Assembly (NCBI GenBank): GCA_036172665.1
Contig: CM069879.1
Location: 21,677,924 to 21,741,923, forward strand
Reading direction: 5' to 3'
Origin: Prosopocoilus inquinatus
Lineage: Eukaryota > Arthropoda > Insecta > Coleoptera > Lucanidae
Length of the DNA: 64,000 nucleotides
Of this stretch, positions 12,372-23,464 are shown piece after piece. Each line of letters begins with the position of its first letter. The stretch's first letter is position 1. Below the pieces are notes generated by a model. The model searched no databases, had not been told where the DNA came from, and saw nothing but the letters and a program-made list of their open reading frames with translations. The position numbers and the translations under genes are program-made.

Positions 12372-14112
12372 TAATTCCCTATGATATTGTTGAAAACTAG
12401 TTGTATAGATTTGCCTTCACAATATTGACCACCCCATAATATGCGAATGTAAATGAATTAAGATATTTCATTTTTTTGTGGAATAATTAAATATTTCCAC
12501 ATTTTTTTTGTCTTGTGAAGCCGCTTCGTACTGAAAGTAATGAAAAGCAATTGAGAAATAATCTGCATTCTATGCGACCGGATGAAATATCTCGTGAATG
12601 CGAGAGCTCTGTAAGGGTTGCGTTTTACTTTTCAGGAAGCCCCCGATATTAGTTATCTTCTCTGAGCGATTAGATTGGTGAATTTATTCACGTCGCATTT
12701 AATAAATTGCGATCTATGAAAAATGTCTCTCTCCATCTTAACGACCGCGAAACCGCCCCGGCGCGCGGCGTCTCGTTCCAGCGTAAAGTTTAATTAAAAG
12801 AGTTCGAGAACGGCGGCAGTTACACGAGGAGAAAAAAATTAAAACCTTATAAAATTCCTCGTCCCGTACAAAGGCGGGCGCTTCCTCCGCCGTTTCGTAT
12901 TTCTTTAAATTTTAATTTCCTTCATTTTTATTGAATTCGTCCGCAGTAGGCGGAACTGATTATGTAGATCGCGGAGGGCGATGAAGGCACGTGGTGCGTC
13001 ACGTGGCATCCGCTCGCCAGATGCGTATTTAGATAATCAACCCTACATCAGATGGCGTTGTTAATTACTAGCGGCCAGTTGCGGACGGTTTTTATTTCAA
13101 CCCCCTTTTAATTTAGCCATTCTCGGCGCTTTTTATTCGCTCGCGCAATCCTTGTCTCACGTAACGACGTCGGCATGTTCATGCATATTTAAAATTTATG
13201 TGGCTTAATCTCCTCAAATATTCAGGGGTGAGCTATAGTTTACCCCCTGGAAATATTCAATTTTAGACCAAACAGGTATGTTATTCTACGTAACTTTTGA
13301 TGAACAAATGACAAGAACTTAGAGGGTAGATGGTCACAAACCAAATTTCCTTGAAGACCAAAGCGGAGTTAGTGTCGGGCTAGCCATTCGATCTAAGCAA
13401 ATTGATTTCATACTTCTATTCTATTTTAGTTATACTGTACAAAATGCAGAGTATAATTTTGAATTGGTAGATATGTCCTCAACAATTTAAAAAGCCTGTT
13501 TGCCTTGATCTGGCCTAGCATGTAAAACAAACAATGTGTACATGTGATTGATGAATTAGAGGAATGTGGTCGTGCATAAATTATTATCAATAAATTATGC
13601 AAACGACTTCAGTATGCGTCTGTTCAAAAACCTGTCTGCACCAATTTTCCTTTGTGCGTTGAGTTATGTGCATTCCCGTCAAAAATCGCCGAGGCGAAAG
13701 TAAAAATCACATTTTTAGAAACGAGAGGGGGTGTTGGTGGTGTTTGAACCTGACACGGCGCGATTCGAGTCGAACAATTCACGCTGTACGCGGAACGTGA
13801 AAAGTCATGACATTTCGGGATTAACACAGCAATTTTCAAGGGTGGTTTAATCATTTTACGATCCCGAAATGAATTCGGAGCGGCGGGGACGTCATGACAG
13901 ATATGAATTTTAAACTGTCTGCGGAACGAATAATACTTATTCCTAATTCGTTTAATTGAAACATAAATCATCCCTTAATCGTCGCACTCTCATTTACTAT
14001 CCCGGAGGCTTTGCGCATTTCGATTAGAAAAAACCTATGAGCGTAAATAATTTATTTCTGCCTTGTCTTGGCATGTTTTATATTTAAGGGAAGTAATTAT
14101 AAGATTCGGATT
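12372..14112. other. Intergenic DNA, GC-richer block
   Basis: 12720-13160 contains GCGCGCGGCGTCTCG, TTTAATTAAAAG and TAATTACTAG, unlike neighbouring TE-rich DNA. This might be conserved regulatory sequence but no site can be proved. Confidence 0.35.
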
Positions 14113-14122
14113 CGTAAGAGAG

Positions 14123-15345
14123 GCCTCTGTGAAGTTGGCACCTCTTTTTTCTAAAAAGTGATTTTTTATAGGAGTTCTGATAGCACCCCAAAGAGTTCTG
14201 GAGTTCTATGTCAAAATTAAAAAGACTTCTAGCGGATTAAACATAAAAAAATGACTTAAAATTTGGGGTGCTAAGTTCACAAAACGGGATTTGAAAATTG
14301 GCTATAAAATGTTAATTGTTGGAAATAATTAAGTTCATCATTAAGACTTTCTTTAGAAATATTGAGATGCTATCCAGAATTCTAAATAGAATCTCGAAAT
14401 TTTGAAATTACTATATCCCCCTTATTCTACAAAAGATCAGAACACGAAGAAACATTTTATTTTTGGGTGTAGAGACCTATAAATGCAAAATAATTATTAG
14501 TTTAAGTACCATACTACTCTTAAAAGAAAAGAACCTCAAATTAATTTTTTTTTTTTTCATTTTACGCTGTGATAACACTCGAGAATTTTGCCAAAGTGTA
14601 AAATGGAAATTTTTCTCGAAAATTTTTCCGTTCTGCATAGAGTTCTGGGTAGCACCCCACGATTATCCTTAACGACCAAAGCGCTAAAATCAAGAGTAAA
14701 AAGTTCCAGCGATTTTTCGTGTCTCGATATGAAATTTTGTCAAACTGCAAAATGAAAATTTTCTGGAAAATTTTTTCGTTCTACTTGAAGTTCGGGGTAG
14801 CACCCCACGAATTCTCACGATTATCCTTAACGACCAAAGCGCTAAAATCAAAAGTAATAAAATTCCAACGATTTTTCGTTTCTCGAATTGAAGTCTCAAA
14901 GCGTAAAATGAAGAAAAAAATTGGTTTGAGGTTCTTTTCTTTTAAGAGTAGTATGGTACTTAAACTAATAATTATTTTGCATCTATAGGTCTCTACATCC
15001 AAAAATAAAATGTTTCTTCGTTTTCTGATCTTTTGTAGAATAAGGGGGATATAGTAATTTCAAAATTTCGAGATTCTCTTTAGAGTTCTGGATAGCACCT
15101 CAATAGTTCTAAAGAAAGTCGTAATGATGAAATTAATTATTTCCAACAATTAACATTTTATAGCCAATTTTCAAATCCCCGTTTTGTGAACTTAGCACCC
15201 CAAATTTTAAAAGTCATTTTTGTATGTTTAATCCGCTAGAAATCTCTTTAATTTTGACATAGAACTCCAGAACTCTTTGGGGTGCTATCAGAAGTCCTAC
15301 AAAAAAATCACTTTTTAGAAAAATGAGGTGCCAACTTCACAGAGA
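14123..15345. mobile_element. Foldback (MULE-like) element, non-autonomous
   Basis: Two long inverted arms (14123-14568 and 14901-15345, about 445 bases each, roughly 95% alike by eye) begin near CTCTGTGAAGTTGGCACCTC. They are separated by a centre with two direct repeats of about 145-155 bases. CGTAAGAGAG occurs immediately outside both ends (14113-14122 and 15346-15355), a perfect 10-bp target duplication. Long arms and a 9-10-bp duplication fit foldback/Mutator-like elements. No transposase is present. Confidence 0.85.
14583..14892 (+). repeat. Two direct repeats in the centre of the foldback element
   Basis: Units start near 14583 and 14730. Both contain GGGTAGCACCCCACGA, ATTATCCTTAACGACCAAAG and CGATTTTTCGT. 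The second unit carries a short insertion after CCCCACGA. The GGGGTGCTA/TAGCACCCC motif also recurs within the arms. Confidence 0.8.
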
Positions 15346-15410
15346 CGTAAGAGAGTGAGTCTCAAACTTTAGTTCGAAGCATGTTTGTTGTCATTTTTGA
15401 TTTAATTTAA

Positions 15411-16656
15411 CCCGGCAGTGGTCGCTATATGAGAGTTTCTCTAATGAAATTTATTTTCTTTAATTTTTTCGGTTTTCCAGTTATATTTCAGGCCTGAAAC
15501 TTCATCTAATAATTTTTACCACCTTATCTTTGGTAATCTAGGTACCATTCAGATTCGTTAACTATTTTTCTTAAAACATCCCTTTGATGTACATTTTGTC
15601 GGTCGATGTGACACTTTCTCTCATCTACTGTTTTCAATTTTAGAAGCCGAAGCAATAAAAGAAACAAAGAACAAAATGGAAGCTTTAAAGATTAACATAG
15701 ATGAAATAAGTAGCATGAAGAACAATAACTATAGGTGAAAAAAAAAGAACAGCTAAAGAGTCGTGAGACCGACAAACTAAGAAATAAGTGAAAGGCTAAG
15801 GAAAAGGGAAACATTACTTAATATAACCCAACGAATTGTTTAGGGAGGGAAGTAGCACAAGAAAAGACAATTAGTTACAAAGTAATCTGTTCACCAATAA
15901 TACTCTGCTGAGGGCAGAATAAGGAAACTGTAAGCAATAAATTAATGGCAGGACAGCTAGGACGGTTTGGACATGCCGGAAAACAGACTCACAAAAAATA
16001 TTTGAAACGCGACAGTAAGGTCATACATAAGAGAATGTCAACAAAGGCTTGCATCGATGGTATTAGACTGAAAACCGGAAAAAGAGGAACGGAATGAGAA
16101 CAAATCAAACAACTAACACAGGATAGAAAGAAATGGCAGGAGAAGTATAGGTAAGGCAGACTCAACTCTGTTCGTAATATAAATGCAATAACTAAAACAA
16201 GAAAAGATAGAATAGAAAACGAAACATCCAAATAAAATCTAGAGATCGAACCCACAAGTAAAAAATAATGGGGGAGCAAAAAGGAAAGCCATGAAAGGAG
16301 GCATCGAGGGAATTAGATAGAAGGCCGGAAAAAAAAGGATGGTATGGAAATTAACGCAGAATAGAAGAAAACAGAGGAAAATATAAAAGGAAATAGAGGA
16401 AAATACATACAATGGGAAGGCAAACTAGCAGTGGTCGCTAAATGAGAGTTTCTCTCATAAAATTTATTTTCTTTATTTTTTAGTTTTTCCAGTTATATTT
16501 CAGTCCTGAAACTTCATCTAATAGTTTTTACCACCTTCTTATCTTTGGTAATCTAGGTCCCATTCAAATTCGTTAACTACATTTCTTAAAAACATCTCTT
16601 TGATTTACTTTGTGGCGGTCGATGTGAGACTTTCTCATCGCGCGGCTAACGCCGGG
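15411..16656. mobile_element. piggyBac-like composite element (TTAA target duplication)
   Basis: TTAA at 15407-15410 and 16657-16660 flank CCCGGC...GCCGGG ends, the arrangement of piggyBac-type MITEs. Two direct copies of a ~230-bp unit (15415-15640 and 16429-16656, starting GCAGTGGTCGCTA) lie just inside the ends. A non-LTR-like fragment fills the middle. The first unit lacks a right end and the second lacks the left CCC, so outer ends of two MITE copies bound the whole. Confidence 0.65.
15648..16430 (+). pseudogene. Non-LTR retrotransposon (LINE) ORF2 3' fragment, copy 1
   Basis: This purine-rich stretch shares blocks with 19252-20240: the start AAGAAACAAAGAACAAAATG, AACAATAACTATAGG, and a later block (16095-16430). 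In one frame the later block gives IKQLTQDRKKWQEKYR, like the 'dR..W' tail at the C-terminus of many insect non-LTR polymerases. It has many stops and sits between the two piggyBac-like MITE copies. Confidence 0.6.
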
Positions 16657-16660
16657 TTAA

Positions 16661-19167
16661 AAAAGTGTGCATAGTGTAGGTACCTAAAAAAGGGGTCGAA
16701 TTAACTAAATACTGACGTGCAGTACACCAAGAAAATGTAGTCTGTACTTTATTAAAACGAAACACATAAATCCCAATACGGCTTTCTCATTCTACTTGCT
16801 TGATATGAATAAAATGAATGTATGATTTGATAGAGGTTAGGTAGAAAAACTCCCAATGCTAATCTACGCTGGCGCCATCTGTATGAGCGAACGACGAACT
16901 ACTCTGCGTCCGTGCTGCTAAACTAACTAACTAAACTAGCGTACGGTGACAGCCAATAAAATCCGGGCAGAATTTTGACACATCGTACGCATTTACGTAT
17001 AACTAGTGTTCATTTCGAAATCGAAACCATTACCTGTGAAAATCTTTTGTTTCGGAAAACGTTTGTTGCAGTGTTAAATTTGGACGTAATCTAACTTTAA
17101 AATATCATCATAATATAAATCGTATATAGAAGAATGTAAGTCACAACTCATTCACAAATAAAATAATTTTTTACATAAGAAGTTGTAATGTCCCTATCTG
17201 AGCTCACAGGGCAGCAATTCTTGCATCAATGTCATGCGGTAAAGATAGAGTTTTGCATCTTCAGGTAATAATTTGTGGCACCTTCCAACAGAAAGCTCAA
17301 ACTAGTCAAATTGATTGTGATATCGAACGAATAGGGATGTACGGAGCATTTCCCATTGCATGCATTGCACTTTCTATAACCTTAGCAGTAGGTTTTTATA
17401 CTGTTCTTCTGACGATCCTTCAGTTTGTCGAAACATCTAACTACCTACCAATGCAAGTTGCCTGCAAATATTTTATAGTCAACAATACAGCAGCAAATTC
17501 AGTTCTAAACTCTTCCAAATAGTTTCGATACTCTCGTGACTTTTGAACCATTACGAAAATTAAATTTCAGTGATAAATGTTTTATGCTTCAATATAAACA
17601 AAAATCATTTTGTAATGCAACATAAAGTCAAAAACATCGTAAATGAGTGCTGAAAAGAAATTATTTTTGCAATGAAACCAATAAATAACGTAAATAAAAC
17701 GAACACCTTACTCGACAGTTGACAGAAGGCATGACACTAGTGACAGTTCTGTTAGCAGTAAAGTAAAGCTACGACATGCGTTTAAAAACATCTTTTGTTT
17801 ACAACGCCATGCTACCGGAAACCGAAATTAACACTTGTTACTTGGTAAATCAGGCATTTATTGAGGTTGTTTCTGTCAAAAAAATAATTGAAATGTCAAA
17901 TATAAGAACCGAAATCTCGTAGCAACTCTACCTTCTGTCCAAACTTCACCTAGCAATGTTGACACTCTTCTTACCAAAATGCACAAATTGATGTTATTAT
18001 TATTAAAAATGTAATGCCATTTTGTACTTATATGTACAGTTGCCGTCTTTGAAAACTGGTACATCGTGTGATCTACAGATTTTTTTTAGTTGGTTGTGAA
18101 GTAAATCATGTATGTTGTAGTTCTATCGATAAGTTTCTATTGTCTGATTTTATGGTCCGCTATCGTACATCCTATTATCACAATGACAGCTGTCATTTCT
18201 ACTTTTATTTATTATTTATTGCGCTTCTAAACTCATAACAAATCCACAATTACGAGAAAGGTTTTCGATTTGTCGAAACCTTCCAAAATATACTTCTGAA
18301 TAATAAATAATCTAATTGTCCAGTGATACGTTAAAACGCCCAACAAAAGATGATATGTGTATAATATTTTTTCGGAAACTGAAACCTCAATCTGTTTATA
18401 ATTCTTTATTTCGATGCTTAGCTAGCACTATCCGGGGTGAAATAAAAACTGCATTGAATATCGCGCTCGGTTCCATTTTTATGGAGGTTCCTTCATTCTG
18501 CAAAGCTCTAGAACTGATGAAGAGGAGTTTTCTAGTAAATGCGTTGAACAAGTAATATAGTCATAGTAACACCACATGCAGTTCTGAAAGATTTTATTTT
18601 TAACAGAATCCTTTGAGTTAGAAGTGCCAGTTGTATAAAACGTAATTAATTATATTGCTTAACCACAGGATTAACTTGACTGCGTGGTGAACTACTTTTA
18701 TATAACTAGCCTTAAAAAGTATATTGATTAATGTTTTTTTTTTGAAAATTAGGTAATCGTTAATGAAAATTTAAGGATTTCTAGAAGCACGACTAGAGCA
18801 TCACTTGAAAAAACTATTTATTTTTACAACTTTTAGAATAAAAAAAATGAGACTTGAAACTAAATTTAATAAAGTGTATGTCCTCCAACATTAGATACTT
18901 TAAAATTGCGATGTGGTGCTACAGTTATACTCTTCAATGTATTTTCGAGATCCCTGTGGAAGAGGTTGAATGGCGTGGCAATGATAAAATGGCTACTTTA
19001 TTGGTAGTATCAAGATCAAAACATAACAGTATATTAGCACATAAGGAGAACAAAATTAAGAGATAAAATCACAGTAGAATTAATAAACCATGTATGCTGG
19101 TATAGTAAGAAGGAATAATGAAGAATCGTAAAAATTTACAACAAATATTGAAGTAAAACAGGAACAT
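16661..19167. other. Intergenic DNA around the 17.2-kb frame
   Basis: Several GACAG/TGACAGCTGTCAT-like patches (17710-17760, 18183-18195). No gene other than the doubtful frame at 17229 was recognised. Confidence 0.4.
17181..17525 (+). pseudogene. Unrecognised frame with a membrane segment; possible chemoreceptor C-terminal remnant
   Basis: A 97-codon open frame (17229-17522) has a hydrophobic segment ending TVLLTILQF, spaced like the TYhhhhhQF motif at the end of insect gustatory receptors (Tyr is Val here). A neighbouring frame before it reads ELTGQQFLHQC. A CAG|GTAAT donor-like site lies inside. No upstream receptor body was found, so this is at best a decayed fragment and may be chance. 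Confidence 0.2.
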
Positions 19168-19244
19168 TGTTAAGCCCACTGCTGTTTTCAATCACAATTG
19201 AAAACAGCAGTGGGCTTAACATTCGTCTAACACATTAGACGAAT
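19168..19244. repeat. Two adjacent perfect hairpins with identical CACA loops
   Basis: 19168-19192 pairs perfectly with 19197-19221 (25 bp, loop CACA). 19221-19230 pairs perfectly with 19235-19244 (10 bp, loop CACA). They share base 19221 and lie just upstream of LINE copy 2. Confidence 0.92.
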
Positions 19245-19251
19245 AGAAAAA

Positions 19252-20240
19252 AGAAACAAAGAACAAAATGGAAGTTCTGAAGGTAAATTGTACAAATTTA
19301 GAACTTAGATAGTTTTGTGCAGATGATAAGGCAGAGCGACGAATTCTAAGGAAATCTACAACATAATAAAATCGTCTCCGCTAAGGAAATGGACAACAAT
19401 AAATGCGAAGATTAATACATGTAAAACAAGCAGCATGTTAAGATCCAGAACAATAACTATAGGAGAAAAAAAAGAACAGCCAAAGCAGAGTTTCCCAAAC
19501 TGTGGGGCGCGCCCCCTAGGATGGCGCATAAGTCCTCCAAGGGGGGCGCAGCAGAATAAAACTAATTGCAAGTAATTTATCATATTATTTTGTGCAAGAG
19601 GTTGCATATACATTAATTGCCATAAGTTGGCACCGAACTTATATTTTTGATTAAAACTAAAGATATTCTAATTTCTGGAATTAAAACTGACGTTTTGTTT
19701 GACAGTGACAACCAAAATTTAATGCACACGACTTTACATATACTGTATATCTATGATAGCTATGAGATGTATTGATGAGTCTTAAAATATTTAAAACATA
19801 AGCATTTAATAATTATCTAGCATTAGTGCTAAAGTTCAAGTTCGCATATCAACGGCGGGGAGGGGGAGGGGGGGGGCGTGAACCATAACATAGCTCAAAA
19901 GGGGATCGCGAAACCTAAAAGTTTGGGAAACGCAACTAACTAACACAGGATAGAAGGAAATGGCAGTACAGTAGTAAGGCAGACTCAACTCTATTCGTAA
20001 TATAAATGCAATAGAAATGTAGTTTTTAGGAAATGTAGAAACAAAAACAGGCAAAAATAGAATAGAACATGAAAAACAATGGGGGAGCTAAAAAGAAAGC
20101 CATAGAAGGAGAGATCGAGGGAATTAGATAGAAGGCTAAAAAAAGAGGGATGGCTTGGAAACTAACGCAGAATAGAAGAAAACAGAGGAAAATATAAAAG
20201 GAAATAGAGGAAAAAATATACAATGGGAAGGCAAACTGAC
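19252..20240 (+). pseudogene. Non-LTR retrotransposon fragment, copy 2 (split by a hAT MITE)
   Basis: Near 19313 a frame reads FCADDKA, the polymerase F-ADD box. It is followed about 25 codons later by KWTTINAKINTCKT, resembling the K-N..KT segment after the catalytic box in non-LTR RTs. The piece after the hAT MITE (19935-20240) matches 16100-16430 of copy 1. Stops and internal deletions show it is dead. Confidence 0.65.
19486..19933. mobile_element. hAT-type MITE inside LINE copy 2
   Basis: The left end CAGAGTTTCCCAAACT and right end AGTTTGGGAAACGC form imperfect inverted repeats of hAT style. The body has a G-rich run (GGGGAGGGGGAGGG) and GGGGCGCGCCCC. An 8-bp duplication could not be recognised, and LINE sequence is missing at the junction, so boundaries are approximate. 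Confidence 0.65.
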
Positions 20241-21228
20241 ATTGGTCTGACACCCAACAGTATGAGGGCATACATAAATCAGCATACCTATAGGGTGTGT
20301 AGTATGCAGCATCAAAAATTGTAATTGGAATAAAAACTGTATCATTTACAGACTTGCTAAGTAACACCACATTATATTTATAGGTCCATTTAGTAGACAA
20401 GCTTTTAATCAGATAATACGATGGCTAATGGACGTTAATAAGAACAGATAACACTGAAAAAAAATGTGTTATGCTAATAATATACAGATGCATTACATAA
20501 ATAAACCTCAAATCTTGTAAACTAACAGATCAATTACATCGACAGTAGAGAAACAACTTGTTTACAAGATAACCCGAAAAACCCGTTGCATTTTCTTTAC
20601 CAGATGCGCCTCGTACCGTACCGTATGTTCGATTTCGCTTCGTTCTGGCGCGTTCTTGGTTTTCAGCTTAACATGCCTTAATTCCACGATGACGTAACTT
20701 ATCAGAAAGGCCATTACCATCCGCAGAGCATGGTATATTTATATCACACCGCGTTCATTTATCTCGCACCATCCGGCTATTTTTAGCGGCGCGAACGCAC
20801 ACTGCTGTTGCAACAACAGAAAGCGTTCCTAACGAGAAATTTCAATTGGAGTTGAATTACGGCGAGTGTTCAAAGAAGTTTTTCACATCGGAATTAATAG
20901 TTTATCGGAAAGGCAAGGGCGTTTACATTCAGAAAGTAGGTAAATGAAATTCGTTGTTTATATTCAAACGGAACGAGATTTAAACTTAAACTGTTCAGAA
21001 ATTCAAAGGAGCTTTGTGATTTCTTTGGATCCAATCCAATACAACCCAATACAGAATTTCGGAATTCTAATCAAAATGGTCAAAAGTAACGAAGGGTGCG
21101 CAGCTGGAGCGGTACTGGGGAAAAACAGTAAGTTTATGCAGCGGAAGGTGCTTCGTAGCATTCTCTGAGGAGAAAAAATTAAAGACGGCTGGGAAAGACT
21201 TATTGTAACAGAAGAAATAATTATTTAA
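20241..21228. other. Intergenic DNA
   Basis: 20580-20900 is GC-richer and free of recognised repeats, with CGTACCGTACCGTATG. Possible regulatory block; nothing firm. Confidence 0.35.
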
Positions 21229-21458
21229 AAGTGCTTTCTTTCGCTTAAAAATTTGAATCGTGTCTCGAGTAGCTTGGACCTGAATTTCGTAATTGTTGCA
21301 ACAAAACACTTGACTTGAATTTTTGATTGATAGTTCATTTGTAAATAATCATAATTCCATCCAAATAAGTTTTAAAAATAGAGGAATTAAAAGAAAAGAA
21401 TGTCTGATTCTGAATCAAAACACGTTTGGATCACGATTTTGTGATGAAAGAAAGCACC
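21229..21458. mobile_element. TTAA-flanked MITE, copy 1
   Basis: GTGCTTTCTTTCGCTT at the left, inverted GGTGCTTTCTTTC at the right, TTAA on both sides. The ~230-bp body matches 31776-32007. piggyBac-like by duplication only. Confidence 0.65.
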
Positions 21459-21463
21459 TTAAA

Positions 21464-22518
21464 TAGTTATTTAAGATCCATACAATGCAAAGAAAAACCT
21501 TGGTCAAAAACCTTGCACATGATTAAATAATAATAATCCGGTAGCAGAGAAAAATGAATCATGGAGAGTTTCAAGAACACAACGTTACATCAATCGCTCA
21601 CGCACACCGGAAAGTAGGTCAACTTCAGATATAAATACCGATAGATTTTCCAATTAAAAAGAAGTTCATCGATATATTGATTTTAGTGCTTGAACTTATG
21701 TCATTCTCGTCCGTAATAGTGCTTCTTGAATCTAACATGTAAGTGTGTTTTATATTGATAATAAATATACCTGATGTCTTTTATCTTATGTTAATTCTTG
21801 CTACGCCCTGCAATCCCTAAAGTATACATTACTTTTGATAAAAACTAGATTACCAATAAGGCAACGTTACATTTGAGTATAAATATTTCCGGACTTGTAA
21901 ATTTTGGGAAAAGAGGGCTTTTATTTGCTTGATTGGTTGGTGAATACTGTGTTATGATCGTCAATATTTGAATGATATTGGGGAACAAAAAGATTTTCAA
22001 TGTTTGCAGATTTATTACACGAAAATTTCCGATAAAAGTGTTTCAGAAATATTTTTAAAAATAATTTCAGGAAGGTCAGGTTGTAATTTTTCTGTGGGAA
22101 TTATTTTGATATTAATTCGGGTTTAGTAGGTATGTTAGGGGTTAGTTCCGTGTTCAGAGAAATAGAGGGATTACTTATTGAAGGAGCAGTTTTTTCTTGT
22201 AAACGGATTGATGGGGTTTTTGATATTCCTGGACGACGTGTAAAGGGGCTTTCGGTTTCTAGGAAATTAAATTGTTTTTCTTTTTGACTATCTTTTGACT
22301 GTCAGATTTAAGAAGCACTATTACGGACGAGAACGACATGAGTTCACACATTATGATCAGTATATCGATGAACTCCCTCTTAATCGATGTTGTAACGCTG
22401 TGTTCTTGAAGCTCTCGATGATTCATTTTTCTGTGCTGCCGGGTTATTATTATTTAATCAGATGCAAGGTTACCGACCAAGGTTTTTTTTTTGCACTGCA
22501 TGGACCTTAAATAATTAT
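21464..22518. mobile_element. Long-TIR element
   Basis: The left arm (21464-21745, with a ~50-base insertion around 21600-21655) and right arm (22292-22518) are inverted, about 85-90% alike by eye. Each carries ATTTAAG.TCCAT.CA.TGC at the outside and CGTCCGTAATAGTGCTTCTT at the inside. The ~545-bp centre has no recognisable coding frame. It abuts the right end of the MITE at 21229. Confidence 0.75.
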
Positions 22519-23464
22519 TTCTTCTGTTACATTGTTAAAAAAACCGACTAGCAAGGATGAGAAGGTTTCAGTGTTTGGGACACAGTGTATGTGCGGATGA
22601 TGCAAATAATGCAGCAAAAATGAATGGGCGCAATTTGAGGTGAGGAAAAAAAGGGAAAGGTCAGGATGAAATGGTCAGAAGCAGTGATAGAGAACGTAAG
22701 AGAAAGAAAAGTAGTAATAAATAGTCTTGTTTCTTCCCAGTTATTTTTATTTTCTTCCATTTAACTGCTGCTGTTGTGAGTGGATTCTAGTAGATTTCTT
22801 CATTCATTCTTCCCTTTCATATACTACCCCTACTTTTCTTATCGCTAATATGCTTCTTTTGTTCTGTACATTTGGCTTTCTTTGTTCTTAATGTTCACAA
22901 TCCACAATTAATTGGCATCGTTGCCTTTTTTTCTAGTTTTTCTTGGTCCTGCCGTGATTTTCAATATTTAAAAAAAGAATCCTGCCTTTTTTTATATTTT
23001 TTTTTTGTATTCGTTTCAATAATTCTGGTATTTAGGTTTACCTCTAAGTAGTCTCATTTTCTGCCCCTGTAAAGTCTCAAGTGATTTCCCATTCGTAGTT
23101 TCAGTTATCCAAAACTTCTTTTAGTTAGGTTTCTCTGTATTTCTCTGCACTTTCAGTTTTTTTTAGTTCTGTGCTCTTTGCTGCGAGTTTCATGGAGTTG
23201 GTTTCAGCCAAATTTCAATTTGGTGGGCCAATGTTTTTATTTCGGGGAAGTCCAGTGTCATTTGTTTTCGAGTTTTTACCGTATCCTGCATCTAACTTCC
23301 TTGCGGACATCGTACATCTCCAAGAATAACCGAGAATCGTTGTTGAAGACAACTCCTCCATCCATTGGATGTTCTTTTGGAGGCTTCCCCTTTATCGATC
23401 TAAACTCTACTGACGAATTCTTCAATAGCATATCTTCTGCTTGTAGACACAATGATGTAATTCA
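22519..23464. other. Pyrimidine-rich intergenic DNA
   Basis: T/C-rich with poly-T tracts; frames are short. Nothing recognised. Confidence 0.5.

Noticed and set aside
20026..20400. 124-codon minus-strand frame rich in Phe/Leu, membrane-like
   Set aside because: It is the antisense of purine-rich LINE copy 2, and the related frame at 15989-16279 arises the same way from copy 1.
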